From assembly GCA_031411655.1 (NCBI GenBank), contig JANOBM010000301.1, forward strand, positions 1-64,000: DNA of 64,000 bases, in the 5' to 3' direction. Source of the DNA: UBA6163 sp031411655. GTDB taxonomy: Bacteria > Planctomycetota > Planctomycetia > Pirellulales > Pirellulaceae. The position numbers and the translations under genes are program-made. The notes below the pieces were generated by a model. That model was not told where the DNA came from. It saw nothing but the letters and a program-made list of their open reading frames with translations, and made no database searches. Each line of letters opens with the position of its first letter. Positions within the stretch are counted from its first letter, which is position 1. Of this stretch, positions 33,965 to 43,234 are shown one piece after another.

Positions 33965-36900
33965 ATGCTGGCTAAGGATCTTATCAACCGGTTGGAGCGC
34001 CTTGGCCTGCTCGACCAAGAAATTGTCGAAGCTTTGCGCGAGCAACTTGCGCAGAGTGGTGCCAGGGTGACGCCAGAGGCCGTTGCAAAGCTATTGGTCG
34101 ACAACGGACAGTTAACGCGCTTTCAGGCGACAAAACTAATTGGCGAATTGCGAAGTGGAGAGCAAGGCGACGCAGAAGAAGCTACCGTGATCTCCGACAC
34201 GTCAGGCGATGATTTGGCGTTGTTAGACGGCGATGATTCAATTGTCGATGCGATCGAGGTTGTTGAAGGAGATGCGATCGAAGTAGTTGAGGTACACGAA
34301 GTCGATTCCTCAGGATCAAATGTTCCAACTGGCACGCCGTCGTACGTGCCAATGGCGGGTTCCGTTACGAATGAAAGGTCCATGGATGAGCACGATAGTA
34401 TGCTCCCCTTGAGGCCTCGCAATGTTAAGACGGTCAAGAAGCCGGGTGATCCATCGCGCAGCGTGTGGGACTCGTTTAAGATTTATGGCATCGCATCAAT
34501 CATTCTAGTACTATGTTTTTTTAGCGGTCTTCTCTGGTTTGTAATCAACAAGGGAAGCGCCGATGAGTTTATTGGGGCGGCAAACGACCAGTACAATCAG
34601 CAAAGCTATGCCGCTGCCCAAGCGTCGTTTGATTCATTTTTAGAAAAATTTGGTGAGTCCAATCCGCATTCGTCGATTGCGAGAACCCGTTCTGCTATGT
34701 GCAAGCTTTACCTAGCTGCGCAAATGACCAAACCTGAGCAAGTAATTGACGACGCAGAACGGATGCTGCCTTTGCTCGAAGGTGAAGCAGGGCTAGATGA
34801 AGAGCGCAATAATTTAGCGGCGTTATTGGTTGATATAGCTGACAATATTGCAAAGACTGCGGTGAGCGCAAAGTCAACGGAGGAAAAGCAGCAGCTGTTA
34901 GTCCAACTCGATCGACAAATCAAGCTGACCGATAACCCAACCTATGTGACCTCGACAACACGGCAGGCGTTGTCGAGCCGATTGTTGAACGTTGCCGAGA
35001 CGCGCGCTATCGTTCGGCGAGACATCAATCGAAATCTTCGTCTCGACGAGTCGGTCGTGAGTATGGAGGCCTCACTAGCGGCAAAGGATACAAAAAAGGC
35101 ATATGACACGCGTTTTGAACTGTTGCGAGAGTATCCAGAGCTCCACGACAACGAACGACTCGTCAAACTGATCCAATCCGCCAGTGGGATCCAGATGGAG
35201 CTTGTGAAGGATGCCAGTGAGCGGCCTACGGTTTCGAACGAACCGATTGCTGGAGACTCTGTCAAAAGCATCGTCCTGACGAATAAGACAGGTGATGCAG
35301 CGCCTGGCCTGCGCGATGAAGTGGCTTATGTTCGTGTTCACGGGTCTATACTCGCGTTCAATGCGGCCGATGGCAGATTGCTTTGGCGACGCTTTGTCGG
35401 GACGGGGCAGGATTACTCCCCGCTGCCGATCGATCCGACGGGTCGCGACGGAGCGTTGCTTTGCGACTCGCAGTTGCTCGAAGTGCAGCGAGCTTCCGGA
35501 CAGGACGGAGCGATCCAGTGGCGGGCCAAGGTGGGGGAGGCGTTCAGCCAACCCGTCGCCCAAGGTGGTGAAATATTCATGTCGACCAAGAGCGGACGTC
35601 TGGTTTCGCTCGATGCCGAAACGGGTGAGCCTCGCTGGGTCACTCAATTGCCTCAACCTCTGGAGCAAAGCCCGGGTGTCAGCGATCGACCGGCAAACTT
35701 GTATTTGACCGGCGACCATAGCAATTTGTATGTGCTCGACAGGCGAGCCGGTAAGTGTAGCGAGAGTTTTTACATTGGGCATGCCAAAGGTACCGTGGCT
35801 GTTCCGCCGATAACTCTGCACGGCCCCGATAGTGGTCACGTGTTCGTAATTGAGAACAGAGGTGTCGACTATGCGTTGATGCATATCCTCAAATGTGATG
35901 CGGAGGGCCGTGCCCTTGTCGTCGCGCAGCCTCCACAACGACTCGACGGGAATGTTATCGTTCCACCGGTCATCGTGCAGGGACGTCGATTGATCGTACT
36001 CACCGATCGTGGGCAAGTTGCCGTTTTCGATATCGAACAAACTGCGGCGGCCGCAGAACAGGTTTCCAAGGTCGCGGAGCAAGTCGCGAGTTACGATACG
36101 CCTGTCAGCACGCAGATGGCTGTCGGTAAGAGTCAAATGTGGGTCACGGGTACTCGCATTGGGCGATACGAGTTGCAAGTCAGCACGGGGCGCGTGCCGC
36201 GCGACTGGATCATGCATGAAGGAGACTCGTTTATCAGCAAGCCGTTCCTCATTGAGGACACGCTTATTCACGCCAGAGTCCTCCGCGGTACTTCTGGCGT
36301 TCGTGTGACGGGAGCTGACCCGCAAACGGGGAAAGCGTACTGGCAAACCGATGTTGGTGTACCTGTTGCGATGTTGACCCCAAAAGCCGATGCCAAGGGC
36401 TTTCACGCGATCACCACACAAGCATCGCTTTTCGAATTAGATGCTCAGTCGCTCGCCGACGGAACCACTTCGGGTCCCATCGAGAATCCGGGTGGGTCCG
36501 GTGCCGCCATGCGATTTGAGGATCCGCTTCGTATCGATGATCAACGAGTGGTCATGATGAATCAAGAAACCAGTGGTCAAATCTGTGTTTACGACCCGAC
36601 GCGAGAACGGGAAAAGATCCGGCTGATGACTTTGGCGATCTCCGCTGGCAAGTCGGGCGGTCCTGGGATCATCGTGGGGGATGGGCTGTTTTTGCCGCTG
36701 GATACGGGTAGGATCGTGTTGATGAACTGGCAAACCGGTGGGCCTCTTGGTAGCCCGTTTCAACCTGCGAGCGAGCCGGATAAGTCGGTTCTTTGGTCGC
36801 GTCCGGTTGTGTTAGGGAGTGATGCGTCTCAAGTGGTCGTTGCGGATGATCGCAAAAAGCTTTACCGGTTGCGAGTGGCGGAACAGATTCGTGAACTGGC

Positions 36901-37393
36901 GGTGGTTGATTTGGTTGAACCTCTGCTTGGACCTATGGTGAATCTTGCGGAGTCAATCATCGCAACCAGCAGCGGTCCCTCAGCGGATTTTTTGCTTGTC
37001 TTTGACAGCACCTCACTGGAGGAAAAAGCTCGCACATTGCTTGATGGTCGAATTACGTGGGGGCCGCTTGTATCTGGCGACATCGCGCTGCTTCAAACCG
37101 ATGACAAAATGCTCCGCGGTTTCGATGCTGCCGGAAAGCCAGCGATGACGCCCGTTGCTTTGCCCTCGGGGGACGTCGTTCCAAGCGTTAGGACCGTTCG
37201 CAACACTGTTATCCTGGCGGGCCGCTCGGGGTGGATTGCTGCGATCGATCGAACGACGGGCACTATGACGGGTATGACCAACCTTGGAGAACCCATTTCC
37301 GCGGCTCCGCTTGACGTGGGTAAACGATTGCTCGTGCCTGGCACGGAGGGACTTGTCTTCATCACGGCAATTCCTGAAACGGTGGAAAAGTAA
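33965..37393 (+). CDS. Membrane-anchored TPR and PQQ-type beta-propeller protein
   Basis: The protein has 1142 residues. Residues 1-65 are a helical cytoplasmic domain with LLVDNGQLTRFQATKLIGE, a pattern also found at the N-terminus of planctomycete Ser/Thr kinases. An acidic linker follows, then one transmembrane helix at about 174-194. Residues about 200-430 are TPR-like helices (YNQQSYAAAQASFDSFLEKFG). From about 450 to the end there are propeller blades (ILAFNAADGRLLWRRF, LVSLDAETGEPRWVTQ, LYVLDRRAGKC, IAAIDRTTGTMTG). It should present a propeller in the periplasm. It begins 53 bases after the zinc-ribbon ExbD gene and ends two bases before the next gene, so it belongs to the exb-like operon. 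Confidence 0.88.
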   Translation: MLAKDLINRLERLGLLDQEIVEALREQLAQSGARVTPEAVAKLLVDNGQLTRFQATKLIGELRSGEQGDAEEATVISDTSGDDLALLDGDDSIVDAIEVVEGDAIEVVEVHEVDSSGSNVPTGTPSYVPMAGSVTNERSMDEHDSMLPLRPRNVKTVKKPGDPSRSVWDSFKIYGIASIILVLCFFSGLLWFVINKGSADEFIGAANDQYNQQSYAAAQASFDSFLEKFGESNPHSSIARTRSAMCKLYLAAQMTKPEQVIDDAERMLPLLEGEAGLDEERNNLAALLVDIADNIAKTAVSAKSTEEKQQLLVQLDRQIKLTDNPTYVTSTTRQALSSRLLNVAETRAIVRRDINRNLRLDESVVSMEASLAAKDTKKAYDTRFELLREYPELHDNERLVKLIQSASGIQMELVKDASERPTVSNEPIAGDSVKSIVLTNKTGDAAPGLRDEVAYVRVHGSILAFNAADGRLLWRRFVGTGQDYSPLPIDPTGRDGALLCDSQLLEVQRASGQDGAIQWRAKVGEAFSQPVAQGGEIFMSTKSGRLVSLDAETGEPRWVTQLPQPLEQSPGVSDRPANLYLTGDHSNLYVLDRRAGKCSESFYIGHAKGTVAVPPITLHGPDSGHVFVIENRGVDYALMHILKCDAEGRALVVAQPPQRLDGNVIVPPVIVQGRRLIVLTDRGQVAVFDIEQTAAAAEQVSKVAEQVASYDTPVSTQMAVGKSQMWVTGTRIGRYELQVSTGRVPRDWIMHEGDSFISKPFLIEDTLIHARVLRGTSGVRVTGADPQTGKAYWQTDVGVPVAMLTPKADAKGFHAITTQASLFELDAQSLADGTTSGPIENPGGSGAAMRFEDPLRIDDQRVVMMNQETSGQICVYDPTREREKIRLMTLAISAGKSGGPGIIVGDGLFLPLDTGRIVLMNWQTGGPLGSPFQPASEPDKSVLWSRPVVLGSDASQVVVADDRKKLYRLRVAEQIRELAVVDLVEPLLGPMVNLAESIIATSSGPSADFLLVFDSTSLEEKARTLLDGRITWGPLVSGDIALLQTDDKMLRGFDAAGKPAMTPVALPSGDVVPSVRTVRNTVILAGRSGWIAAIDRTTGTMTGMTNLGEPISAAPLDVGKRLLVPGTEGLVFITAIPETVEK

Positions 37394-37395
37394 CC

Positions 37396-39780
37396 ATGCA
37401 ACGAGATTCCATGAGAGTTCAGGTCCGTGTAACGCATCGTTGGCAAGCCATTCCAGCTTCGTTTGTTTTGACGCTGTTGCTCCTTCCAGCGATGTGGGTT
37501 TCGCTGGCTCAACAGGTCCAAGCACAGATCACCAACTACGCGCAAGAAGGCGAGCCTGAAGAAGAGGGGATCGCTTTACTTCAATCTCAACCCCACGACA
37601 TCGTTCGCTTCACCACCGAAGCTGGAGCTGGTTGGGCGAAGGTCGTTCCTCTTGAAATCCCAGGGCGAAGGTGGCCGGCGACGGTTCCGAAGGGCGAATT
37701 GCCGATGGAAGTCCTCGGGCTCGAAGGCCAAAAATTCGCCGCCAAATGGGCTGACATCAAGTCGATCGATTTTTGGGAAGAGCGACTGGAACGTGAAACC
37801 ACCGAACGCATCAAGGCAGGTGACTTCGCCGGCGCGTATCCTTACTTGGCAATCTTGATTCGCGATTATCCCGCTCGCCCCAAACTTCGCGAGTTACGAA
37901 GTGAGTACTTGCTCAATAATGCTGCACAGCGCTTCAAGGCGGGCGAACTTGAACCGACGCTGGCGATCTTGGAAGAGTTGCGACGGTTCAACCCAAGTTT
38001 TCGCCCTGAAACCGTACTTGCGGTGATCAGTCGGGTCACTGACAGTTTGATGGCCTCGATGTTGAGTTCCAGTCGGCTCGATCAAGCCCAGAAATTGCTT
38101 GCCCGTTTGCAAAAAGACTACCCGGCCAAGGAGGTGGAGTCGGTTCCTGTGTGGGATAAGAAATTCTTGGCAATGGCTGAAGAAAAACGTGCCCTCGCCA
38201 TCGAAGCACGCGATAAAAAGGATTGGCGCGAAGCGAGGCGACTGGCACTGGAGAGCCTTTATTTATACCCAGAGATACAAGGGGGCAAAGACCTTGTCAA
38301 AGAGATTGACGTTGCCTACCCGCTGGTGCGTGTTGGTGTGATGCAGGCTGCCAGCGATCTCGACCCGACCCGAATCGACAATTGGGCCTCAAGACGCGCC
38401 GGTAGATTGGTGTATCGAAGCCTTTTTGAAATGCGAGGAACGGGCCCAGAAGGCGGTGAATACGACTTCATTCTGGGAGATGCGGAGCAGAGCCCCGATC
38501 GCTTAAAACTCAATCTCGTTCTACGCGCCGAAAAGATGCGCCCGCCATTAGACCGTATCGATTCGCAAGTCATCGCTGATCTTTTGACGAAACGAGCACA
38601 ATTTGGAAATGAGTTCTACAGTGGTCCATGGGCCGCGTCTGTCGAAAGTATTCTTCTCAACGGGCCTCAAGAGATCTCCTGCTTGTTGAAACGACCTCAT
38701 ATCTTGCCCATAAGTCTTCTCCAGGTGCGCATTGATGGAGAAACGATTGGCCTTGGACCCGGAGAGCCAACGGGGGTTTATCGCCAAGCGTCTGAAGAAG
38801 GGGGGGAGGTTCGGTTTAAGCTTACCGGTGAGCCAGTGACGCTGACGCAACCTCGTGAAGTTGTCGAATTGAAAATGGCCACGGCGGGTGAGGCAATCGC
38901 CCAATTGCTTCGCGGCGAAGTCGATGTGATCGATCATCTATTTCCGGCTGACGCGAATAAACTTCGGAAGTCCCGTAAGATCGTTGTGGAAGACTTTCCC
39001 CTTCCAACGGTCCATATGTTGGTGCCATGTTCAGACCATGCATTCGTAGCGGATCGCAATTTTCGCCGCGCGTTGCTTTATGCAATCAACCGCGAAGACA
39101 TTCTTAATGGCGAACTGTTGGGAAACCAAAGCTTTCCAGGGTGTCGCGTCATCTCGGGTCCATTCCCGGCCGGAATCGAGCCCAATGATCCACTTGCCTA
39201 CGCGTACGATGAACGCATATCCGTCAGAACTTATCAGCCTCAGTTAGCAACACTACTGACAATTGTTGCCAAGAAGCAACTGGAAGCCGCAGCAACCAAG
39301 TCGAAGCAAAAAGCCCCCGAATTGGCCCCGATACGACTGGCGACGCCGGACGACGACCTATCGCAAATCGCGTGTGAGGCGATCAAGTCGCAGTGGGAAC
39401 TGATCAAGCTTAAGGTCGAGTTGGTTCCGCTAGCTCCTGGAAAAACATGGCCCGAACCTGGAACAGCAGATATTGTCTACGTCGCCGCTGCCGTGTGGGA
39501 ACCAACGATTGATGCGAGGCGAATCCTCGGACCTGATGGGCTTGCGAAGAGTCAGGATCAACTGGTCGGTCTTGGCCTTCGGCGTTTGGAGAGTGCCAAT
39601 AGCTGGAAAGATGTGCGAGAACGGCTCCATGATTTGCACTCGATCTCAAGCCATGAGCTGCCGATCATCCCGCTTTATCAGGTTATCGACTCCTTCGCCT
39701 ATCGTCGTGAATTGACGGGCATTGGTCGCGGCATTGTTTCGCTCTACCAGAATGTTGAACGTTGGCGGTTAAGCTTCTAA
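37396..39780 (+). CDS. Periplasmic protein with TPR-like N-terminus and SBP_bac_5 (oligopeptide-binding) domain
   Basis: The 794-residue protein has a signal peptide (hydrophobic core at about 22-40, ending QVQA). Residues about 130-290 are TPR-like helices (AGAYPYLAILIRDYPARPKLRELRSEYLL-type, quoted in part). From about 310 it matches the solute-binding fold of oligopeptide-binding proteins: VASDLDPTRIDNWASRRAGRLVY-like start, GEVDVIDHLFPADANKLRKS, NFRRALLYAINREDIL, and a C-terminal ELPIIPLYQVIDSFAYRR. No permease or ATPase gene lies nearby, so classical ABC import is unlikely. The gene starts two bases after the beta-propeller gene and touches the next gene without a gap. It may be a fixed periplasmic receptor or chaperone part of the exb-like system. 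Confidence 0.82.
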   Translation: MQRDSMRVQVRVTHRWQAIPASFVLTLLLLPAMWVSLAQQVQAQITNYAQEGEPEEEGIALLQSQPHDIVRFTTEAGAGWAKVVPLEIPGRRWPATVPKGELPMEVLGLEGQKFAAKWADIKSIDFWEERLERETTERIKAGDFAGAYPYLAILIRDYPARPKLRELRSEYLLNNAAQRFKAGELEPTLAILEELRRFNPSFRPETVLAVISRVTDSLMASMLSSSRLDQAQKLLARLQKDYPAKEVESVPVWDKKFLAMAEEKRALAIEARDKKDWREARRLALESLYLYPEIQGGKDLVKEIDVAYPLVRVGVMQAASDLDPTRIDNWASRRAGRLVYRSLFEMRGTGPEGGEYDFILGDAEQSPDRLKLNLVLRAEKMRPPLDRIDSQVIADLLTKRAQFGNEFYSGPWAASVESILLNGPQEISCLLKRPHILPISLLQVRIDGETIGLGPGEPTGVYRQASEEGGEVRFKLTGEPVTLTQPREVVELKMATAGEAIAQLLRGEVDVIDHLFPADANKLRKSRKIVVEDFPLPTVHMLVPCSDHAFVADRNFRRALLYAINREDILNGELLGNQSFPGCRVISGPFPAGIEPNDPLAYAYDERISVRTYQPQLATLLTIVAKKQLEAAATKSKQKAPELAPIRLATPDDDLSQIACEAIKSQWELIKLKVELVPLAPGKTWPEPGTADIVYVAAAVWEPTIDARRILGPDGLAKSQDQLVGLGLRRLESANSWKDVRERLHDLHSISSHELPIIPLYQVIDSFAYRRELTGIGRGIVSLYQNVERWRLSF

Positions 39781-41916
39781 ATGAAAAGTCTTATGCGGTG
39801 TCGGATCAACGGTATGTACGCATTACGGCATGCGACGGAGACAATCGTTCTCTTGGTCTTCGGTTTGTTATGTGGGACTGCAATCGCGAACGATGGTCAG
39901 TCAACCGACGGTGCTGAACCATCGAGTCAGGTCGTTGCTGCCGCAGCACCTGCCCGAGCAAACGTCGAATCGACTGAGGCGGCTGAATCACCTGCTCAAG
40001 CCGCTTCATCGGTTCAACCAAGTGGCGAACCCGCAGCAACGACTCCTTCTCCTGCCCCCGAATCAGCGTTAAGTGCTGCCTCCACTGACGTCAAACCGGA
40101 GGAGCCGACAGCGGGTGTTCTGCCAGAAGAGCCTTGGGACTACTCACCGTATCGGGTTCGTGTTTGGATCGTTACTGACGATGAAAGTGTTAACGCAAGT
40201 CACATTTCGATCCCACTTTTTGAATTTTTGGATCGTCCATTTTCGGCCCTTTGGAAATTGACAATTGTCGATGCTCCAACAGCGGTGCGCGCAGGTGTTG
40301 AGCGAGACTTCTCGGCGATTACCTACGAATCAATCACGTCCGCCGATCCCGTTATCGCGGTCAAGCGAGATCACCCGGATGCACCTCGCATTCGTTCGGT
40401 GAAGGATGTGGCACAGTACGTCAAAACGTTGTCTGGCACCGCTGATCGTATCGGCGAGGTCACGCGACGCGGTAAAGCGAATGGCAATCCGACGCTAGAT
40501 GGAATCGATAAGATCTTTACGCCGTTCAAAGGTGACTCGTTGGCTGTCGGCGAATCATGGAAGGAAAAAGAGGTCGAAGCGTTGCTGCTTAGCCGTGGTA
40601 TGGCAGCAAAACTTGCGAATCCGCTTGCCAAGATTATCCCGCTGCCGATCGACGATTTGGTGATGGAAGATGTGCAGAATCATGACAAGATCTTCATTGT
40701 CAAGGTGACGTCCAAGTCAAGGCCATTGAAGGTTGAGGTTGTTGAGCTTGATTGTCTGATGCAGCAATTCTCTTCGGTTCTTGTCGTGGATGCTACCAGC
40801 GTAACATCTCTACCGATGGTCATTGGAAAAGCGATCATCCGGTCGTTTGCTCCGATCGTTCGTATTGAAGATGCTGGTCAAAAAACCGCAGTGGGCCTCG
40901 TTCGAGCGTCGGGACTGGCAACTGATCCTGAAAGCCCTGCACTGATCAAGATGGGGGAGTTTTTGCAGCCGGTGATTCGTAAAGATGATCGAAATGGAAA
41001 TCCAATCATGCTCGGCCCCATTCCCTGGGCGTACCTTCATGTGAAAAAAATTGATGGCGCGCGGCTTGAAATGGACCTGTACGCTGGGAGCGTCGGGGGA
41101 CTTCAAGGCCGAAAGAATAGTCGCACATTCCGAATGGCACTCCGCACTCGGCCGGTTTTTGAGCGGAGTGTGATTCGACTCCATTCGAAAGGCAATCCAA
41201 ATGAACCCCTTATAGGGTATGACATTTACCAAAAGCGACTTGACTCGGCCGACATGACGATGATCGGTCGGACCGATTGGGACGGACGGATAACGATTGA
41301 GAAATCGGAGGACCCCATGCGGTTGCTTTACGTCAAAAACGGGGCTGCAGTTTTGGCTCGATTGCCGATCGTGCCAGGACTTACGCAGCTCGAAGTCGCG
41401 GATCTTGTTGGTGACGACCAACGGCTTCGCGCTGAGGCGTTCATTCGTGGTACGCAAAACTCGATTATCGATCTGATTGCGATTCGTACTTTGCTCGCAG
41501 CACGCATCCGGTCAAAACTTGAGAAGGGAGAATTGGTCGAGGCGAAGGAACTTTTGGTGGCGCTTCAAGCGGAACCTACCTACGACAGCATCGCGAACGA
41601 CATGGGAAAGAAGGTCGTCCAACTCAAAGGACGCAACCCCAGCGAACAGAAAAAAATCGACTCCATGTTCGCACAAACTCGCGAGATGCTGGTCAATAAT
41701 ATCAATTCCAAGTTGATTCGCGATCTTGAGAATGACGTTGCAGCAACGGAGGCCAACGGTGGCGTGTACAAGAAACCGCCTGCTCCAGATAAAGAAGGCG
41801 AATCGGACGCTGCAACGGACAAGCCTGCGGCAGTACAGCCAGCCGCCACAACGCCTTCACCCGAGACCTCCCCTGCTGCACCTCCCGCTGCACCCGCGGC
41901 CGCAAGCTCAACGTGA
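39781..41916 (+). CDS. Large secreted protein of unknown function, last gene of the exb-like block
   Basis: The 711-residue protein has an N-terminal signal peptide (about 36 residues, ending GTAIANDG). A Pro/Ala/Ser/Glu-rich linker runs to about 115. A folded body follows, with a first domain that starts YRVRVWIVTDDES and beta-rich blocks such as IIRSFAPIVRIEDAGQKTAVGLVRASGL and LEMDLYAGSVGGLQG. Further on there is a helical region (about 570-660), and it ends in an Ala/Pro tail. I recognise no catalytic motif. It starts on the base after the preceding stop, so it is translated with it. Its stop is part of a hairpin shared with the convergent cold-shock gene. Confidence 0.8.
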   Translation: MKSLMRCRINGMYALRHATETIVLLVFGLLCGTAIANDGQSTDGAEPSSQVVAAAAPARANVESTEAAESPAQAASSVQPSGEPAATTPSPAPESALSAASTDVKPEEPTAGVLPEEPWDYSPYRVRVWIVTDDESVNASHISIPLFEFLDRPFSALWKLTIVDAPTAVRAGVERDFSAITYESITSADPVIAVKRDHPDAPRIRSVKDVAQYVKTLSGTADRIGEVTRRGKANGNPTLDGIDKIFTPFKGDSLAVGESWKEKEVEALLLSRGMAAKLANPLAKIIPLPIDDLVMEDVQNHDKIFIVKVTSKSRPLKVEVVELDCLMQQFSSVLVVDATSVTSLPMVIGKAIIRSFAPIVRIEDAGQKTAVGLVRASGLATDPESPALIKMGEFLQPVIRKDDRNGNPIMLGPIPWAYLHVKKIDGARLEMDLYAGSVGGLQGRKNSRTFRMALRTRPVFERSVIRLHSKGNPNEPLIGYDIYQKRLDSADMTMIGRTDWDGRITIEKSEDPMRLLYVKNGAAVLARLPIVPGLTQLEVADLVGDDQRLRAEAFIRGTQNSIIDLIAIRTLLAARIRSKLEKGELVEAKELLVALQAEPTYDSIANDMGKKVVQLKGRNPSEQKKIDSMFAQTREMLVNNINSKLIRDLENDVAATEANGGVYKKPPAPDKEGESDAATDKPAAVQPAATTPSPETSPAAPPAAPAAASST

Positions 41917-41938
41917 TGCGATCCCGTAATCGCATCAC
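41913..41938. terminator. Perfect hairpin overlapping both stop codons of convergent genes
   Basis: GTGATGCGAT (41913-41922) and ATCGCATCAC (41929-41938) form a perfect 10-bp stem with the loop CCCGTA. The TGA of the plus-strand gene (41914-41916) is in one arm, and that of the minus-strand gene (41937-41935) is in the other. On the plus strand cagtttt follows. It is likely a bidirectional transcription stop. Confidence 0.7.
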
Positions 41939-42345
41939 TCGTCAGTTTTGGGTGGTTGCGGGATTTTGTCCTTCCCGCCGCGCCAGGTCGGTCGTTTTTG
42001 AAGCGCGCGAGGGTGATGTTTATTCACCAAGTGAGGCGTATCGCGACCCGAGAGCGTTCTTCCCATCGGTCGATTGGTCGGTCGAACGATCTTGGCTCGT
42101 AATTTCTTTTCCTTGGCGCGATACTCTTCATCGATTTCGAACTCGACATAGGCACCCACCTCAGGATCGCGAAATCGACCGTTGAGTTCGCCTTGCCACG
42201 CAGACTTGTGAAAGAAAACGTCTTCGCGAAAGTCCTCGGCATCAATGAAACCGAAGTCGCCTTCAGGCCTTATGAACTTGATCTCACCGAGACGGCGACG
42301 CTGGATGTAAAAGGGTTTCGGCGTTTCGTCAGGCTTTGATTTCAA
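41935..42345 (-). CDS. Cold-shock-domain nucleic-acid-binding protein with basic tail
   Basis: The 136-residue protein has a cold-shock domain at about 15-88: GEIKFIRPEGDFGFIDAED contains RNP1-like GDFGFID, and VFFHKSAW is RNP2-like. The remaining 50 residues are basic and Pro-rich, and probably flexible, as in RNA-binding proteins. It should bind single-stranded RNA or DNA in the cytoplasm, perhaps as an RNA chaperone. It is longer than classical Csp proteins (about 70 residues). It lies 81 bases after the yqgE gene on the same strand. Confidence 0.87.
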   Translation of the reverse strand: MKSKPDETPKPFYIQRRRLGEIKFIRPEGDFGFIDAEDFREDVFFHKSAWQGELNGRFRDPEVGAYVEFEIDEEYRAKEKKLRAKIVRPTNRPMGRTLSGRDTPHLVNKHHPRALQKRPTWRGGKDKIPQPPKTDE

Positions 42346-42426
42346 GGCAAGTCAATTGGCAAAGGTGAAAACTTCCGCGCGATACGCTGACTCGAAAAGT
42401 CTTGATAGCGGTCTACGCTGTCCAGC

Positions 42427-43074
42427 CTAGTTTAGCGCCGCGGCAGCCGGATTGTCAGGGGCACCCACCCAACTAGCGAGCGACGCTCCAGTTCCTCTTG
42501 CAATCAACAGCGGCCATAAGTCGGAATCATTGCCGAAAATAAGGTCAGCCGTCGCTGGCAGGACGTGCCATAGTCCGGCGCCGATTTCGGCATCGAGCTG
42601 TCCGGCACCCCAGCCTGCATGGCCAATAATCAGGCGATAGTCGCCCGATTTCTCGCGGAGTAACTGCTCAAGATGCTCCTTTTGGGCTGCCACATAGACT
42701 CCAATTCCCGTTTGGGCCTCGGCTAGTCCTACGGCTCGGTGAATCGCCAGCACGGGACCAGAAAGGGGGCCGCCGAAGTGCACCTGCCGCGAAGAGCTTG
42801 CGCTGGACGGAGTACCTGACGCAGCAACAGCGGTTTCAATTTTGGGCAGGCGTGAAGGTTTTGCCACTTCTTGGGTAGGCGGCTCGGAGTAATCGGTGCT
42901 TCCAACGATCAATTTCAATAGTTCCGCGGGTGGTGGCCAAATCGGTCGGTTCAGCATCACCGCAATGGCACCGTCCTGGTCGTGATGCATCAGTAGGCAC
43001 ACGCCTCGAACAAAGATCGATTCCTCGATCAAAGTGGATGCCACCAAAAGATTACCAACCAGTGACTGATTCAT
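42427..43074 (-). CDS. YqgE/AlgH family (UPF0301) protein
   Basis: The protein has 215 residues. The start is typical of the family: GNLLVASTLIEESIFVRGVCLLMHHDQDGAIAVMLNRP (quoted in part, residues 7-45). Then come VHFGGPLSGPVLAIHR and SGDYRLIIGHAGWGAGQLDAEI near the middle. A low-complexity insert at about 60-97 explains why it is longer than the usual 185-190 residues. AlgH/YqgE proteins are cytoplasmic and of unclear biochemical function. The divergent pdxH gene starts 160 bases away. It probably shares a transcript with the cold-shock gene downstream. Confidence 0.92.
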   Translation of the reverse strand: MNQSLVGNLLVASTLIEESIFVRGVCLLMHHDQDGAIAVMLNRPIWPPPAELLKLIVGSTDYSEPPTQEVAKPSRLPKIETAVAASGTPSSASSSRQVHFGGPLSGPVLAIHRAVGLAEAQTGIGVYVAAQKEHLEQLLREKSGDYRLIIGHAGWGAGQLDAEIGAGLWHVLPATADLIFGNDSDLWPLLIARGTGASLASWVGAPDNPAAAALN

Positions 43075-43234
43075 CGCCGATTACAAAACCTCCGAGAAGT
43101 TGATTTGTCTGCCCTGTCACACTGACAGAAAATACCTAAATTCACACACGCGACCGAATAGGAGGCAATTTGCGCGCCAAAAGGTCGCACGGCTGATGCG
43201 AATTCATCAAAATCGATTCACTCAGGAGCTACCC

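Noticed and set aside
35075..36421. A long minus-strand open frame (448 codons) opposite the propeller gene
   Set aside because: It is antisense to a clear beta-propeller coding region, its translation has no family pattern and is rich in Arg/His, as expected for a shadow frame in this base composition.
39781..41916. The 711-residue secreted protein as TolA or TonB because of its Ala/Pro-rich ends
   Set aside because: It has a cleavable signal peptide and a large folded body; low-complexity ends alone do not support TonB or TolA, and a better placed single-pass protein lies at 31603.
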